From the NCBI RefSeq assembly GCF_012027595.1, contig NZ_SNUR01000002.1, positions 186,001 through 250,000 of the forward strand: 64,000 nt of DNA. The letters are read 5' to 3'. A program made the position numbers and the translations under genes. The notes under the pieces are model-generated. The model did no database searches. It had not been told where the DNA came from and was given only the letters and a program-made list of their open reading frames with translations. Shown in pieces: positions 8,037-16,663 of this stretch; within the stretch, counting starts at the first letter, position 1; each line of letters opens with the position of its first letter. The stretch is from Thermococcus sp. Bubb.Bath (GTDB taxonomy: Archaea; Methanobacteriota_B; Thermococci; Thermococcales; Thermococcaceae).

Positions 8037-8598
8037 GGTCTTCTATTATTCCCTCAACTTTTTCCCTCAGTTCGTCGAGCGTGCCCTCATTGACTATAAG
8101 ATAGTCGGCGATCTTCCTTAGCTCCGTCGTGTGGTAGAGCCTCTCTTCCTCTTCGTCCATCCTGAGAAAGTCCCTAAAGTTCCGGATTACCTTGTCCTTG
8201 CTCGCTTTTCTCTCAACGAGCCTCCTGAACCTCGTCTCCGGGTCCGCTTCAACGTAGATAACCTCCCCACCGAGGCCCTTAATGGCCTCGACCTCCTCCC
8301 GCGAGCGGACGCCGTCAATGACTATGTTCTCGCAGTACCTCTTCTTGTCCACCGCCAGGCGAATGAGGACGTCTCCACCGTACTTATCCTTCAGGTACTT
8401 TCCAAACTCTATCAACCTATCCCTCGTTGGCTCACTTTTCTCGGGCAGCTCTGGAATCCAGGAGTAGTCGGAGACGTTGTGGGTGAGCAGGTCTATCAGT
8501 GGGTCGCTGCAGGAGACCCTGCAGAAGCCCCTCTCCTCGAAGAACTTTGCCACCGTCGTCTTTCCGGCTGCTATCTTCCCAACGACGCCTATTATCAT
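8023..8598 (-). CDS. CoaE-like P-loop kinase (COG0237 type)
   Basis: 191 residues from ATG 8598. Walker A motif GVVGKIAAGKTT at the N-terminus, then VSCSDPL at the substrate position, an LID-like arginine-rich segment (RFRRLVERKASKDK) and the C-terminal NEGTLDELREKV typical of dephospho-CoA/nucleoside-monophosphate kinase-like proteins. The true archaeal dephospho-CoA kinase is a different family, so the substrate here is unknown. The start overlaps the upstream stop in an ATGA, with GGAGGAG just before; an earlier in-frame ATG would give a longer overlap and is less likely. It is coupled to the gene upstream. Confidence 0.75.
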   Translation of the reverse strand: MIIGVVGKIAAGKTTVAKFFEERGFCRVSCSDPLIDLLTHNVSDYSWIPELPEKSEPTRDRLIEFGKYLKDKYGGDVLIRLAVDKKRYCENIVIDGVRSREEVEAIKGLGGEVIYVEADPETRFRRLVERKASKDKVIRNFRDFLRMDEEEERLYHTTELRKIADYLIVNEGTLDELREKVEGIIEDLIPS

Positions 8599-9407
8599 CT
8601 CCTCCGCCTCCAGGCGCGCCATATCAGGTTTGCCCCGTCCGTTGACTCCATAAGGCCCTCGTACGTCAGATCAACAACGAACTCGACGAGGGCGTTTTTA
8701 TCGATGACCGTTGGCCAGTCGAAGCCGAAGAGGTACTTCAGCTCGAAGAACCCGATGTGGAGAAAGCGGAATAGGTTCAGGAGGGCGGTATTTCCCTTCC
8801 ATCTTAGGCCAAACGGAAAATCGGCGAGGATCAGCTCAGCTCTTTCCTCCTCGGCAATTCTAATAAGCTTCTCCTCATCTGGGAAGAACAGCTCCTTTGG
8901 CTCTCCTTCGACCGGCTCGTAGTTGAGCTTGGGGAAGGCGTACCTCAGCCCCACAGCCTTGTAGGGAAGCTTAAGCCTCTCGGCAAAGCCCACTAAAGCC
9001 CTCGCGTTGAAGCTCAGGAATATAAGCGTTTTTAGGTCCCCCTTTACATCGGGCCACTCCCTTGGAGGAAATCTTTTCTCGGCCTCGATAATGGGGAGGA
9101 GGAATTCGAGCTTCGTCCCCTTAACGGCCTCTTTGGCCTCCTCCAGCTTTCTCCTCTTTATCTCGAGGTCGAGGTTTGAATAGACCGTCACCTGCCTGAT
9201 CCCGAGTTGCCCTCTCAGCTTTCCGATGACGAAGCTGTTCCCAATGAGCACGCTCTTGTCCGTCCTGTCGTGGGCTATTATGAAGAGCTTGTTGTTCCCC
9301 TCGTCGTAGCGGATCTCGTCTATCCTGAATGGACTGTCCGGAAAGCCGTTGTCCCTTCGTATCTCCCTCACGAGGTTCTCGATGAGTTCCGAGGTTATTT
9401 CCGCCAT
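8595..9407 (-). CDS. Conserved archaeal protein, possible degenerate PP-loop type
   Basis: 270 residues. I do not recognise it with certainty. The N-terminal 100 residues carry SFVIGKLRGQLGIRQVTVYS and a helical KRRKLEEAKEAVK segment; the middle (DLKTLIFLSFNARALVGFAE) sits where a PP-loop ATPase would carry its SGGxDS loop, but that motif is absent; a later ELILADFPFGLRWKGN strand-turn could be a second nucleotide-site element. The end is rich in aromatic residues and finishes with four arginines. Its coupling to a kinase-like gene by an ATGA overlap suggests a joint role in nucleotide or RNA metabolism. Confidence 0.55.
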   Translation of the reverse strand: MAEITSELIENLVREIRRDNGFPDSPFRIDEIRYDEGNNKLFIIAHDRTDKSVLIGNSFVIGKLRGQLGIRQVTVYSNLDLEIKRRKLEEAKEAVKGTKLEFLLPIIEAEKRFPPREWPDVKGDLKTLIFLSFNARALVGFAERLKLPYKAVGLRYAFPKLNYEPVEGEPKELFFPDEEKLIRIAEEERAELILADFPFGLRWKGNTALLNLFRFLHIGFFELKYLFGFDWPTVIDKNALVEFVVDLTYEGLMESTDGANLIWRAWRRRR

Positions 9408-9442
9408 CGGAGAAAAGTTGAAAGGAAGGTTAAAAGTCTTCC

Positions 9443-9901
9443 TCAGAGGTTGCCTGCTATCTCTTCCCCTTCAATTGTCCTCTCGCAGTAGTGGCAGCGG
9501 AGCTTGAGAGGCTCCCTGCTCTCCACGTGGAACCTCGACCTCACGTACTCGTGGTTGCTGACGCAGTTGGGGTTGGGACATTTGAGAATCCCCGTTATCT
9601 CGTCAGGTATCTCGACGTTGAACTTCTCGATTATCTTGTAGTCCTTCACGATGTTCACCGTCGCCATCGGTGCTATGAGGGCTATCTTGTTTACCTCCTC
9701 CTCGCTTAGATACCTGCCTTCTATTTTGACGATGTCCTTCCTTCCGAGCTTCTTACTGGGAACGTTCGATGCTATCAACAGGGTTCCGCCGTTTGGTCTT
9801 GTCAGACCGAGAATCTCAATGACCTTGAGCCACTTGCCCGCGGGGATGTGGTCTATGACCGTTCCCTCTGGGATTACCTCAATTTTGAGGCTCTCGGACA
9901 T
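9443..9901 (-). CDS. pyrI: Aspartate carbamoyltransferase regulatory chain
   Basis: 152 residues, normal length. The N-terminal allosteric domain begins with the effector-binding pattern VIPEGTVIDHIPAGKWLKV and the C-terminal zinc domain has the four cysteines CPNPNC and CHYC. The chain binds CTP/ATP and holds the catalytic trimers together in the PyrB6/PyrI6 enzyme, giving feedback control of pyrimidine synthesis. GGAGGTG precedes the ATG. It lies downstream of pyrB on the same strand, separated by about 135 bases that hold a 43-codon reading frame. Confidence 0.95.
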   Translation of the reverse strand: MSESLKIEVIPEGTVIDHIPAGKWLKVIEILGLTRPNGGTLLIASNVPSKKLGRKDIVKIEGRYLSEEEVNKIALIAPMATVNIVKDYKIIEKFNVEIPDEITGILKCPNPNCVSNHEYVRSRFHVESREPLKLRCHYCERTIEGEEIAGNL

Positions 9902-9904
9902 TTT

Positions 9905-10036
9905 TCACACCTCCAGATAATCAACCCTTTCTTGCGAAAGCGCTGGCGGAAGTTTTGGGGCCTCATTGAAGTCCTTAACTCTTATTGCATCCCATAAAAT
10001 CTCCTGGGTGGGATGCCCCCTTGAGTCTGCGTGCAT
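9905..10036 (-). CDS. Candidate 43-residue protein between pyrB and pyrI
   Basis: An ATG directly abutting the pyrB stop (TGA-ATG) opens a frame of 43 codons that closes four bases before the pyrI ATG, filling the whole intergenic space. The peptide (starting MHADSRGHPTQEILW, ending SQERVDYLEV) is soluble, with a Pro/Leu-rich middle, and unknown to me. Exact filling of the gap argues for a coupled gene; the absence of a ribosome binding site of its own and the weak third-position GC bias argue against. It could also be an untranslated spacer. Confidence 0.35.
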   Translation of the reverse strand: MHADSRGHPTQEILWDAIRVKDFNEAPKLPPALSQERVDYLEV

Positions 10037-11060
<1,024 letters not shown>

Positions 11061-11093
11061 AATCCAACAACTGAGTTTTGAAGGTGAAATGTC

Positions 11094-12002
11094 ATGAAAA
11101 CGCCGGCCCTGTATATTGCAGAGGAGCTTATGCCTTTCCTGAGGGCCAAACTGGCGGAGTTCCTCTATTCTGGCGGGATGACCCAAGCAGAGATTGGGGA
11201 ATACCTAGGTTTGACTCAGGCCATGGTGAGCAAATACCTTGCCGGGAAGTACAGGAGTCCGCCCGGACCTGTGGCGGAGAGGCTGATTGCAATCGCCGAG
11301 GAGGGAGCCCGCTTCATCCTCTATGGTGGGAGCAAGGAAGATGCGATCGTTCTCATATCAAGGCGCCTGGTGGAGCTCCTCCAGAGCGGCTTTCTCTGCA
11401 AATATTATGCGGAGTACGCTGGGATAAGCGAGGAGGCATGCAGATCGATTTACTCCGTCCAGCGGCACAGGGGGGAGGTGCTTGAGGAGCTGGCGCTTGC
11501 CCTTCGCAGACTCCTGGAGATTGGGGGTTTTGGGAAGTTGATCCCGGAGGTCAGAAGCAACTTTGCCTATGCCCTTAACACGCCTTCTTCCAATGGAGAC
11601 GTCGCGGCGGTTCCGGGGAGAATAACCGTGGTCAAAGGAAAGCCCTTCGCACTGCCCCCGGAGTTCGGAGTGAGCAACTTCACCGCGGGGCTCCTCGTTG
11701 AGATTGGGAAGATCAGGCCAGAGGTCAGGAGCGTGTTAAATATCCGGGCTGGGGGTGACGTCGAGGCGGCCCTTAAGAGGGCCGGGATGAAGGCCGTCAG
11801 GGTTAAGACTGGGGGATTGCCCGAAGAGGAGGCCATTAGAAGGATAGCGGAGGTCTTCAGGGATGCCCCCCACGATGCCGTCGTGGATGAGGGCGGCCAC
11901 GGGGTCGAGCCCATGGTCTACCTCTTCGGAGAGGGTCCCTTTGACGTAGTTGATAAGCTCAGAAAGCTGGTGGAAGCCCTTGAGAACGAAAAGGCGGAAT
12001 GA
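11094..12002 (+). CDS. thiR: ThiR-like transcriptional regulator (HTH plus ThiN-type domain)
   Basis: 302 residues. The N-terminal 70 residues form a helix-turn-helix (MTQAEIGEYLGLTQAMVSKYLAG); a cysteine-containing linker domain follows; the last 150 residues match the ThiN thiamine-phosphate synthase fold (RSVLNIRAGGDVEAALKRAG, VDEGGHGVEPMVYLFGEGP). In catalytic ThiN a GxSxHVAR-type loop carries essential His and Arg; here the loop reads GVSNFTAG, so both are missing. That fits ThiR repressors, known in archaea to sense thiamine phosphates and control thiamine genes. The ribosome site GAAGGTGA precedes the ATG. It shares a transcript with a VanZ-like protein and yjbQ. Confidence 0.8.
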   Translation: MKTPALYIAEELMPFLRAKLAEFLYSGGMTQAEIGEYLGLTQAMVSKYLAGKYRSPPGPVAERLIAIAEEGARFILYGGSKEDAIVLISRRLVELLQSGFLCKYYAEYAGISEEACRSIYSVQRHRGEVLEELALALRRLLEIGGFGKLIPEVRSNFAYALNTPSSNGDVAAVPGRITVVKGKPFALPPEFGVSNFTAGLLVEIGKIRPEVRSVLNIRAGGDVEAALKRAGMKAVRVKTGGLPEEEAIRRIAEVFRDAPHDAVVDEGGHGVEPMVYLFGEGPFDVVDKLRKLVEALENEKAE

Positions 12003-12321
12003 TGTCCTACTGGTCGCATATCTTCTCCTCTTGCTCCTCCTCAATCTCTCCCCATGGATTCCCCGGTCTCCAGTGGATAACGGTGATAAAATAGCCCACT
12101 TCTTAATGTTCCTTCTGCTCGGACTGATAGGCTCTGCCAGATGGGTCTACCTCCTTCCGCTGCCGTTCGTGGAGTTCCTCCAGATTCTCGTCCCGGAGAG
12201 GACTTTCTCGCTCCTCGACTTCGCCGCAAACCTAATAGGCTTCACATCCGGAGTTCTACTCGGGTGGTGGCATGAAGGTTCACACAGAAAAACTCCGCTT
12301 CTCAACAGAGGGGGAGATTGA
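11980..12321 (+). CDS. VanZ-like membrane protein
   Basis: About 113 residues from a TTG at 11980, chosen because TGGTGGAAG (11969-11977) lies at proper distance and no ATG or GTG starts the frame; a TTG at 11950 is an alternative. Four hydrophobic helices with the VanZ hallmarks: a first span, then DNGDKIAHFLMFLLLG, then FVEFLQILVPERTFSLLDFAANLIG. Function of archaeal VanZ proteins is unknown. It overlaps the regulator upstream and yjbQ downstream (50 bases), so it is coupled to both. Confidence 0.75.
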   Translation: MRTKRRNDVLLVAYLLLLLLLNLSPWIPRSPVDNGDKIAHFLMFLLLGLIGSARWVYLLPLPFVEFLQILVPERTFSLLDFAANLIGFTSGVLLGWWHEGSHRKTPLLNRGGD

Positions 12322-12685
12322 TCTCGTGGACATAACCCACGAAGTGGAGAGGGTCGTTGAGGAGTCTGGAATAAGGAACGGTCAGGTTCTCGTCTTCGTG
12401 CCCGGCGCTACTGGGGCTATAGTAACGATAGAACATGAGAGCGGCCTTCTGGAGGACTTCAAGAGGGCTTTGAAGGAACTGATACCGAAGGGTGCGGGCT
12501 ACCTTCACGACAGGATAGACGACAACGCCCACAGCCACCTGAGGGCAACCCTCCTTGGAGCGAGCGAGTGCTTTCCGGTTGTCGATGGGAGACTGGTGAG
12601 GGGAACTTGGCAGCAGATATTCTTCGTTGAGCTCGATGTCAGGCCGAGGCACAGGCGCGTTGTGGTGCAGGTTACTGGGGAGTGA
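12272..12685 (+). CDS. yjbQ: YjbQ/UPF0047 family protein
   Basis: 137 residues, standard length for UPF0047. The conserved block DDNAHSHLRATLLGASECFPV and the closing FVELDVRPRHRRVVVQV are present. Members from several organisms show weak thiamine-phosphate synthase activity in vivo and are annotated as secondary thiamine-phosphate synthase, with a bound metal or phosphate site at the conserved histidine. The start at GGGTGGTGGC-ATG lies inside the VanZ-like gene. Being behind a ThiR-like regulator strengthens a thiamine link. Confidence 0.88.
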   Translation: MKVHTEKLRFSTEGEIDLVDITHEVERVVEESGIRNGQVLVFVPGATGAIVTIEHESGLLEDFKRALKELIPKGAGYLHDRIDDNAHSHLRATLLGASECFPVVDGRLVRGTWQQIFFVELDVRPRHRRVVVQVTGE

Positions 12686-12701
12686 GCTCTCTTTTAAATC
12701 T

Positions 12702-12720
12702 TGAGAACTTTCTGTTCTCA
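12702..12720. promoter_or_regulatory. 7-bp inverted repeat upstream of an orphan TATA box
   Basis: TGAGAAC-TTTCT-GTTCTCA is a perfect palindrome, followed within four bases by CTATTTATAAATCC, a very good archaeal TATA box at 12721-12734 with no coding gene behind it. The core AACn5GTT matches the second half of the SurR site GTTn3AACn5GTT, and the first half is CTT instead of GTT. It may control the RNA candidate downstream or act as the end of the yjbQ transcript. Confidence 0.35.
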
Positions 12721-12811
12721 CCTATTTATAAATCCTGAGAAGTCCGAGTCCTCACTTTGTGAACAATTTCTAGAAATTTCTTTTGCGCTCTTCATTTGAT
12801 GTCAGAATAAA

Positions 12812-12890
12812 GGGGGTACTAACCCGCCCAAGTTCATCGGCTCCGCCTTCGGCGGCACTCCCCGGGCAGAGATGGTAGTGGCTCATCCCT
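12812..12890. ncRNA. Candidate structured RNA in AT-rich intergenic region
   Basis: A 79-base GC-rich island sits between AT-rich flanks, the classical sign of an RNA gene in hyperthermophiles. It folds into a long irregular hairpin: GGG 12812-12814 with CCC 12887-12889; ACU/ACC 12818-12824 with GGU/AGU 12874-12879; GCCC 12826-12829 with GGGC 12864-12867; and apical CCGCC 12843-12847 / GGCGG 12851-12855 with a UUC loop. Large asymmetric internal loops recall H/ACA guide pockets, but no clear ACA box or kink-turn was found, and no C/D boxes. A TATA box at 12721-12734 would favour the plus strand. Confidence 0.4.
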
Positions 12891-12903
12891 AAAAAGCTTC
12901 CGC

Positions 12904-13173
12904 TTAGAAAACTATGGGCTCGTCCGGATTCTCATTGTTCTCTTCGGGTTCCCCTTCGTACTTGTGGCTGGCTTTGACGATGATATAGTAAATTATTGCG
13001 CCGATTATGTTGAGGAAGAGGGCCACTATTATCCAAATGACCTTTTCACCGTCTGGCATGGTCTTCTGTTTGGTAACGACATCGTAGATAACCCAGATTA
13101 TCGCGGCCAAGCCGATGATCCAGAGGATCACCCCCAGGCCCCATATGGCGAAGACTATCCCTTCACCCATCAT
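12904..13173 (-). CDS. Small membrane protein with PLDc_N-type domain
   Basis: About 89 residues from ATG 13173 (GGTGA five bases upstream). Two membrane helices, VFAIWGLGVILWIIGLAAIIWVIYDVV and the PLDc_N-like IWIIVALFLNIIGAIIYYIIVK with the preceding DGEKVIW, then an acidic tail. Such short PLDc_N proteins are membrane components without the phospholipase catalytic domain; role unknown. Not in an operon: AT-rich spacers on both sides. Confidence 0.7.
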   Translation of the reverse strand: MMGEGIVFAIWGLGVILWIIGLAAIIWVIYDVVTKQKTMPDGEKVIWIIVALFLNIIGAIIYYIIVKASHKYEGEPEENNENPDEPIVF

Positions 13174-13266
13174 AGTGTTCACCGATTATTGTAGGGTATT
13201 CTCCATAAAAAGATTACCATTGACAAGAAGTATGAAGAAGAAAACAAGAAACAAGAATTTGAAAGC

Positions 13267-14613
13267 TCACTTCTTAAGCTTCTCGCACTTCTCAACCCAG
13301 TCCTTGAGGACGTCCTTGAGCTTGGGCTCGCCTATTTCCTCGAGCTCGTAGCGGACGCGAACAGCCGGCTTGTTGAGCTTTACGACGCGTCTGAGATCAA
13401 TGGGGGTTCCGATGACGACGACGTCAGCATCCGCCCTGTTAATGGTCTCCTCAAGCTCCTTGATCTGGTGCTCGCCGTAGCCCATGGCAGGGAGAATGAC
13501 GTCGAGGTGGCTGTACTTCTTGTAGGTGTCGATGATGGAACCGACGGCATAGGGCCTCGGGTCGATTATTTCAGCCGCTCCGTACTTCTTGGCAGCGATG
13601 TAGCCTGCACCGTACTTCATGCCGCCGTGCGTCAGAGTTGGCCCGTCCTCAACGACGAGAACGCGCTTGCCCTTGATGAGCTCCGGCTTGTCGACGTAGA
13701 GTGGCGATGCTCCATCGATGACTATTGCGTTCGGGTTGATCTTTTCAATGTCTTCGCGGACCTTCTGGATGTCGTCCCTGTTGGCGGTGTCGATCTTGTT
13801 TATGATTATGACGTCAGCGCTCCTGAAGTTGGTCTCACCTGGGTGGTACTTGAGCTCATGGCCAGGCCTGTGCGGGTCGGTAACCACTATCCAGAGGTCT
13901 GGCACATAGAACGGGAAGTCGTTGTTCCCGCCGTCCCAGAGGATGATGTCAGCCTCCTTCTCAGCCTCGCGGAGGATCTTCTCGTAGTCCACTCCAGCAT
14001 AGACGACCATGCCCCTGTCTATGTAGGGCTCGTACTCCTCGCGCTCCTCGATGGTGCACTCGTATTTGTCTAGGTCCTCGTAGGTGGCGAAGCGCTGAAC
14101 CATCTGCTTCCTGAGGTCGCCGTAGGGCATCGGGTGCCTTATGGCAACGACCTTGTAGCCCATTTCCTGAAGGAGCTGGGCGACCTTTCTGGAAGTCTGG
14201 CTCTTTCCACAGCCGGTTCTAACGGCGGTGACCGCTACAACAGGCTTGGTGCTCTTTATCATTGTGCTCTTCGGGCCGAGGAGCCAGAAGTCTGCTCCAG
14301 CGCTGTGGGCCCTGCTGGCGAGGTGCATGACGTGCTCGTGCGGAACGTCGGAGTAAGCGAAGACAACTATGTCAACGTCCTTCTCCTTGATGATCTTCTC
14401 AAGGTCGTCCTCGCTCAGAATTGGTATCCCGTTGGGGTAGAGCTCTCCTGCGAGCTCGGGCGGATAGATTCTTCCCTCGATGTCTGGAATCTGGGTCGCG
14501 GTGAAGGCAACGACCTCGTAGTCTGGGTTGTCCCTGAAGAACGTGTTGAAGTTGTGGAAGTCTCTTCCGGCGGCCCCAAGGATAACAACCCTCTTTCTCC
14601 TCTTCTCGGCCAT
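13267..14613 (-). CDS. Cyclic 2,3-diphosphoglycerate synthetase family GTPase-like protein
   Basis: 448 residues. The N-terminal Rossmann part starts VVILGAAGRDFHNFNTFF; a P-loop RTGCGKSQTS near residue 133 is followed by a SIMIBI-type nucleotide domain with DGGNNDFPF and NKIDT. The family includes the synthetase of cyclic 2,3-diphosphoglycerate in Methanothermus, an ATP-dependent enzyme making a thermoprotectant; other annotations call it a predicted GTPase. Whether the Thermococcus protein makes the cyclic compound is not shown by sequence. GGTGA precedes the ATG; an AT-rich spacer with TATA-like elements lies upstream. Confidence 0.8.
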   Translation of the reverse strand: MAEKRRKRVVILGAAGRDFHNFNTFFRDNPDYEVVAFTATQIPDIEGRIYPPELAGELYPNGIPILSEDDLEKIIKEKDVDIVVFAYSDVPHEHVMHLASRAHSAGADFWLLGPKSTMIKSTKPVVAVTAVRTGCGKSQTSRKVAQLLQEMGYKVVAIRHPMPYGDLRKQMVQRFATYEDLDKYECTIEEREEYEPYIDRGMVVYAGVDYEKILREAEKEADIILWDGGNNDFPFYVPDLWIVVTDPHRPGHELKYHPGETNFRSADVIIINKIDTANRDDIQKVREDIEKINPNAIVIDGASPLYVDKPELIKGKRVLVVEDGPTLTHGGMKYGAGYIAAKKYGAAEIIDPRPYAVGSIIDTYKKYSHLDVILPAMGYGEHQIKELEETINRADADVVVIGTPIDLRRVVKLNKPAVRVRYELEEIGEPKLKDVLKDWVEKCEKLKK

Positions 14614-14765
14614 CTTAGTTCACCTCAAACTCTTTGTTCGTTCGTGTATATGTTTTGGCGTTTATAACGGTTTTCGTTTAATAAAGCAACTCTCTGGCGT
14701 GGTTTATTCGGAGATTGGGAGATAGAACTGAAAAACATTCAAAAAAGAGCTGAACAACTCCAGTG

Positions 14766-15216
14766 CTATCTTTGGCGAGAACAGTCCCGCACATCAAGAA
14801 CCTCAGCCTTTTGGTACTCAACGATCTTCTGAGGCCTTATTTTGAGTAACCGGTCTATGGCCCCGCCTCCACCGACGACATACTCATTTTCGAGAACCTT
14901 TGAATCTACTATTGTCCTGAGTGGAATCCCAACGGGTGGAACTCCTCCAGCTTCATATCCAGTGAGCTCCTTGACCTCTTTCGGTTTCGCAAAGCGGCAT
15001 TTTCCAAAGAGCTTCCCAAGCTTTTCCATGCTTACCTTTGACTCACCGTCAACGATGACTAGGAGTGGCCCCTTCTCGCTTATTATCACGGGAGACTTTA
15101 TGACCTGCCTTGGGGATGCTCCCGTCTCCTGAACTCCCTGCTCTACAGTCTTAACAGGTCGTCCTATATCGAGAATTTCTGCACCCAGTTTCTCCGCTAT
15201 TTCCTCTCTTCTCCAT
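14766..15216 (-). pseudogene. YbaK-type aminoacyl-tRNA deacylase, frameshifted near its start
   Basis: The YbaK/ProX editing fold is intact from about codon 5 on (LGAEILDIGRPVKTVEQGVQ, SPVIISEKGPLLVIVDGE, the GYEAGGVPPVG loop, GGGAIDRLL), but the frame has no usable start: an in-frame stop closes it upstream. ATG 15216 is one base out of frame; removing one A or inserting two bases within the purine run at 15204-15213 joins it to give about 150 residues, the normal length. Without repair, the only start would be a GTG at 15089 giving 107 residues that lack the first strand. The product would hydrolyse mischarged prolyl- or cysteinyl-tRNA. Confidence 0.65.
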
Positions 15217-15284
15217 GATAATCCCTCTCATTTTAAGGCGCAACTGTTAATAAGGCCTTTGAATGACTTGAAATGGTGGTTAAT

Positions 15285-15740
15285 GTGTTCTCCATTGAAG
15301 TTAGGACTCATACTGCCCTTCATGTTGTCAAAGGCGCTGTGGTTAAGGTTCTCGGAGAGGAGGCAAAGTGGACGGCCAGTGTTTACGTTAATGAGAACCA
15401 CGGCAGACTGACCGTGAAGTTCAACAGGAAGCCGACACCCGAAGAAATCTCAGAAATAGAGCGCCTCGCCAACGAGAAGGTGAAGGAGAACGTTCCGATA
15501 GAGGTCTACGAACTGCCGAGGGAGGAAGCTGAGAGTCGCTTTGGTGAGGAGATGTACGACCTCTTTCCGATACCCCCTGAGGTCAGAACCCTAAAGGTCG
15601 TGGTCATAGAAGGCTGGAACGTCAATGCTTGCAACAAGGAACACACAAGGACGACTGGGGAAGTAGGGAAAATAAAAATCAGAAAAGTCCGGTTCAGGAA
15701 GAGCAAGGGATTGCTGGAGATCAGCTTTGATGTTCTTTGA
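15285..15740 (+). CDS. alaX: AlaX-S, alanyl-tRNA editing protein
   Basis: 151 residues from GTG 15285, chosen because GGTGGTT (15275-15281) precedes it and because known Pyrococcus AlaX-S begins with xxSIEVRTHxALHVVKG. The zinc ligands of the editing domain are present: HTALH near residue 9 and CNKEH near residue 115. The protein removes serine wrongly attached to tRNA-Ala, freeing AlaRS of the burden. It is divergent from the YbaK-type gene, and its stop is one base from the end of the convergent dioxygenase. Confidence 0.93.
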   Translation: MFSIEVRTHTALHVVKGAVVKVLGEEAKWTASVYVNENHGRLTVKFNRKPTPEEISEIERLANEKVKENVPIEVYELPREEAESRFGEEMYDLFPIPPEVRTLKVVVIEGWNVNACNKEHTRTTGEVGKIKIRKVRFRKSKGLLEISFDVL

Positions 15741-15741
15741 T

Positions 15742-16530
15742 TTATTTTCTCACCCACAGCGCTCCTGCCATACCGAAGTAAGTCGGGCAGGCGTAGGCGC
15801 TTGCTTTGAGATCAAAGTCTGCTCTCCTCATCGCCCCAAGCATTATCAGCATCTGCCAGTAGCTGTCGGGGAGAGCCTTCTCTATCAGCCCGTCAGGAAC
15901 CGAAGGAAGTTCCTCAAGGCGGTTCTCTTTTATCAGTTCCATAATCAGTTTATCGTACTCCTCGCTCTCCTTTCTGTATCCATAGGGACCGTTCTCGTCG
16001 TGCGCATGCCCTTGGTCTGCACTGACAATGAGGGCGATCCTCTTCTCGCTCCTCTCAATGACTTCGCCGAGGACTTCTCCTGCCTTGATGAGCGTCTCCC
16101 TGCTTAGCCCCCTCGCCGGAGTGAGCAGAACGAGCGGCTTCTTCTCAAGGAACTGGAGGGGGATGAGCTCACCCCACGTGAGGGGCCAGCGGGAATATTC
16201 CCCGCTTCTGCTGGCGAAGTGGAGGCCCACGACCGGGATTTCGGCTCCCTTCCAGGCGTTGTAGACTTCCTCCGCTAGTTCCCTATCTGTCTCCCACTCC
16301 CCCGGCAGTTCAACGCCCTCAAAACCGAGCCAGGAAATGAGGTGCTGGGCCATGATAACGCCGAGATGGTCACTCATTCTGACGTTGTGGGGGCTTATGA
16401 GGACGTGTGCATCGACACCGCTGAACTCCCTTCCGATTTCCTTTAAAACTCCAGCAAGGCGCTTTGTTTCCTCGTCGGGTGGGTCTAAAACTGGGTTCCC
16501 GTGCGGCATGAGGCCTATTCCAACGAGCAT
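15742..16530 (-). CDS. Class III extradiol dioxygenase-like protein (LigB/MEMO type)
   Basis: 262 residues. Fits the LigB superfamily: MPHGNPVLDPP at the N-terminus, LISPHNVR, and the late SADQGHAHDENGPYG block with histidine metal ligands. Members cleave catechol rings with Fe(II), but archaeal relatives include MEMO-like proteins without known dioxygenase activity, so the reaction here is open. A TATA box (GTATAAAGG on this strand, near 16560-16572) lies 30-40 bases before the ATG, and a perfect palindrome lies about 50 bases further upstream. Confidence 0.75.
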   Translation of the reverse strand: MLVGIGLMPHGNPVLDPPDEETKRLAGVLKEIGREFSGVDAHVLISPHNVRMSDHLGVIMAQHLISWLGFEGVELPGEWETDRELAEEVYNAWKGAEIPVVGLHFASRSGEYSRWPLTWGELIPLQFLEKKPLVLLTPARGLSRETLIKAGEVLGEVIERSEKRIALIVSADQGHAHDENGPYGYRKESEEYDKLIMELIKENRLEELPSVPDGLIEKALPDSYWQMLIMLGAMRRADFDLKASAYACPTYFGMAGALWVRK

Positions 16531-16608
16531 GATACCACCGTATCGGGTTTTGTGTTATAGCCTTTATACTTTTTACTCCACTTCCAAAAGGGTTTGCCCT
16601 ATTCGATC

Positions 16609-16638
16609 CCAAACATTTACACCACTGTAAATGTTTGG
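16609..16638. promoter_or_regulatory. Perfect 13-bp inverted repeat, probable operator
   Basis: CCAAACATTTACA (16609-16621), four-base spacer CCAC, then TGTAAATGTTTGG (16626-16638). It lies in the divergent region between the dioxygenase gene and the small membrane-protein locus, 26 bases before the latter's ATG and about 80 bases before the former's. Length, perfection and location suggest a dimeric regulator site. It does not match the SurR, TGM (TATCACN5GTGATA) or Phr sites I know. Confidence 0.55.
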
Positions 16639-16663
16639 TGAGTGATGTGGACTTTGCTCTTTC

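Noticed and set aside
8131-8922. 263-codon plus-strand frame over the kinase genes
   Set aside because: Antisense shadow produced by GC-rich codon bias of the two minus-strand genes.
12812-12890. Box C/D sRNA or fluoride riboswitch for the structured island
   Set aside because: No RUGAUGA/CUGA boxes; pairing order does not match the fluoride aptamer, and no transporter gene follows.
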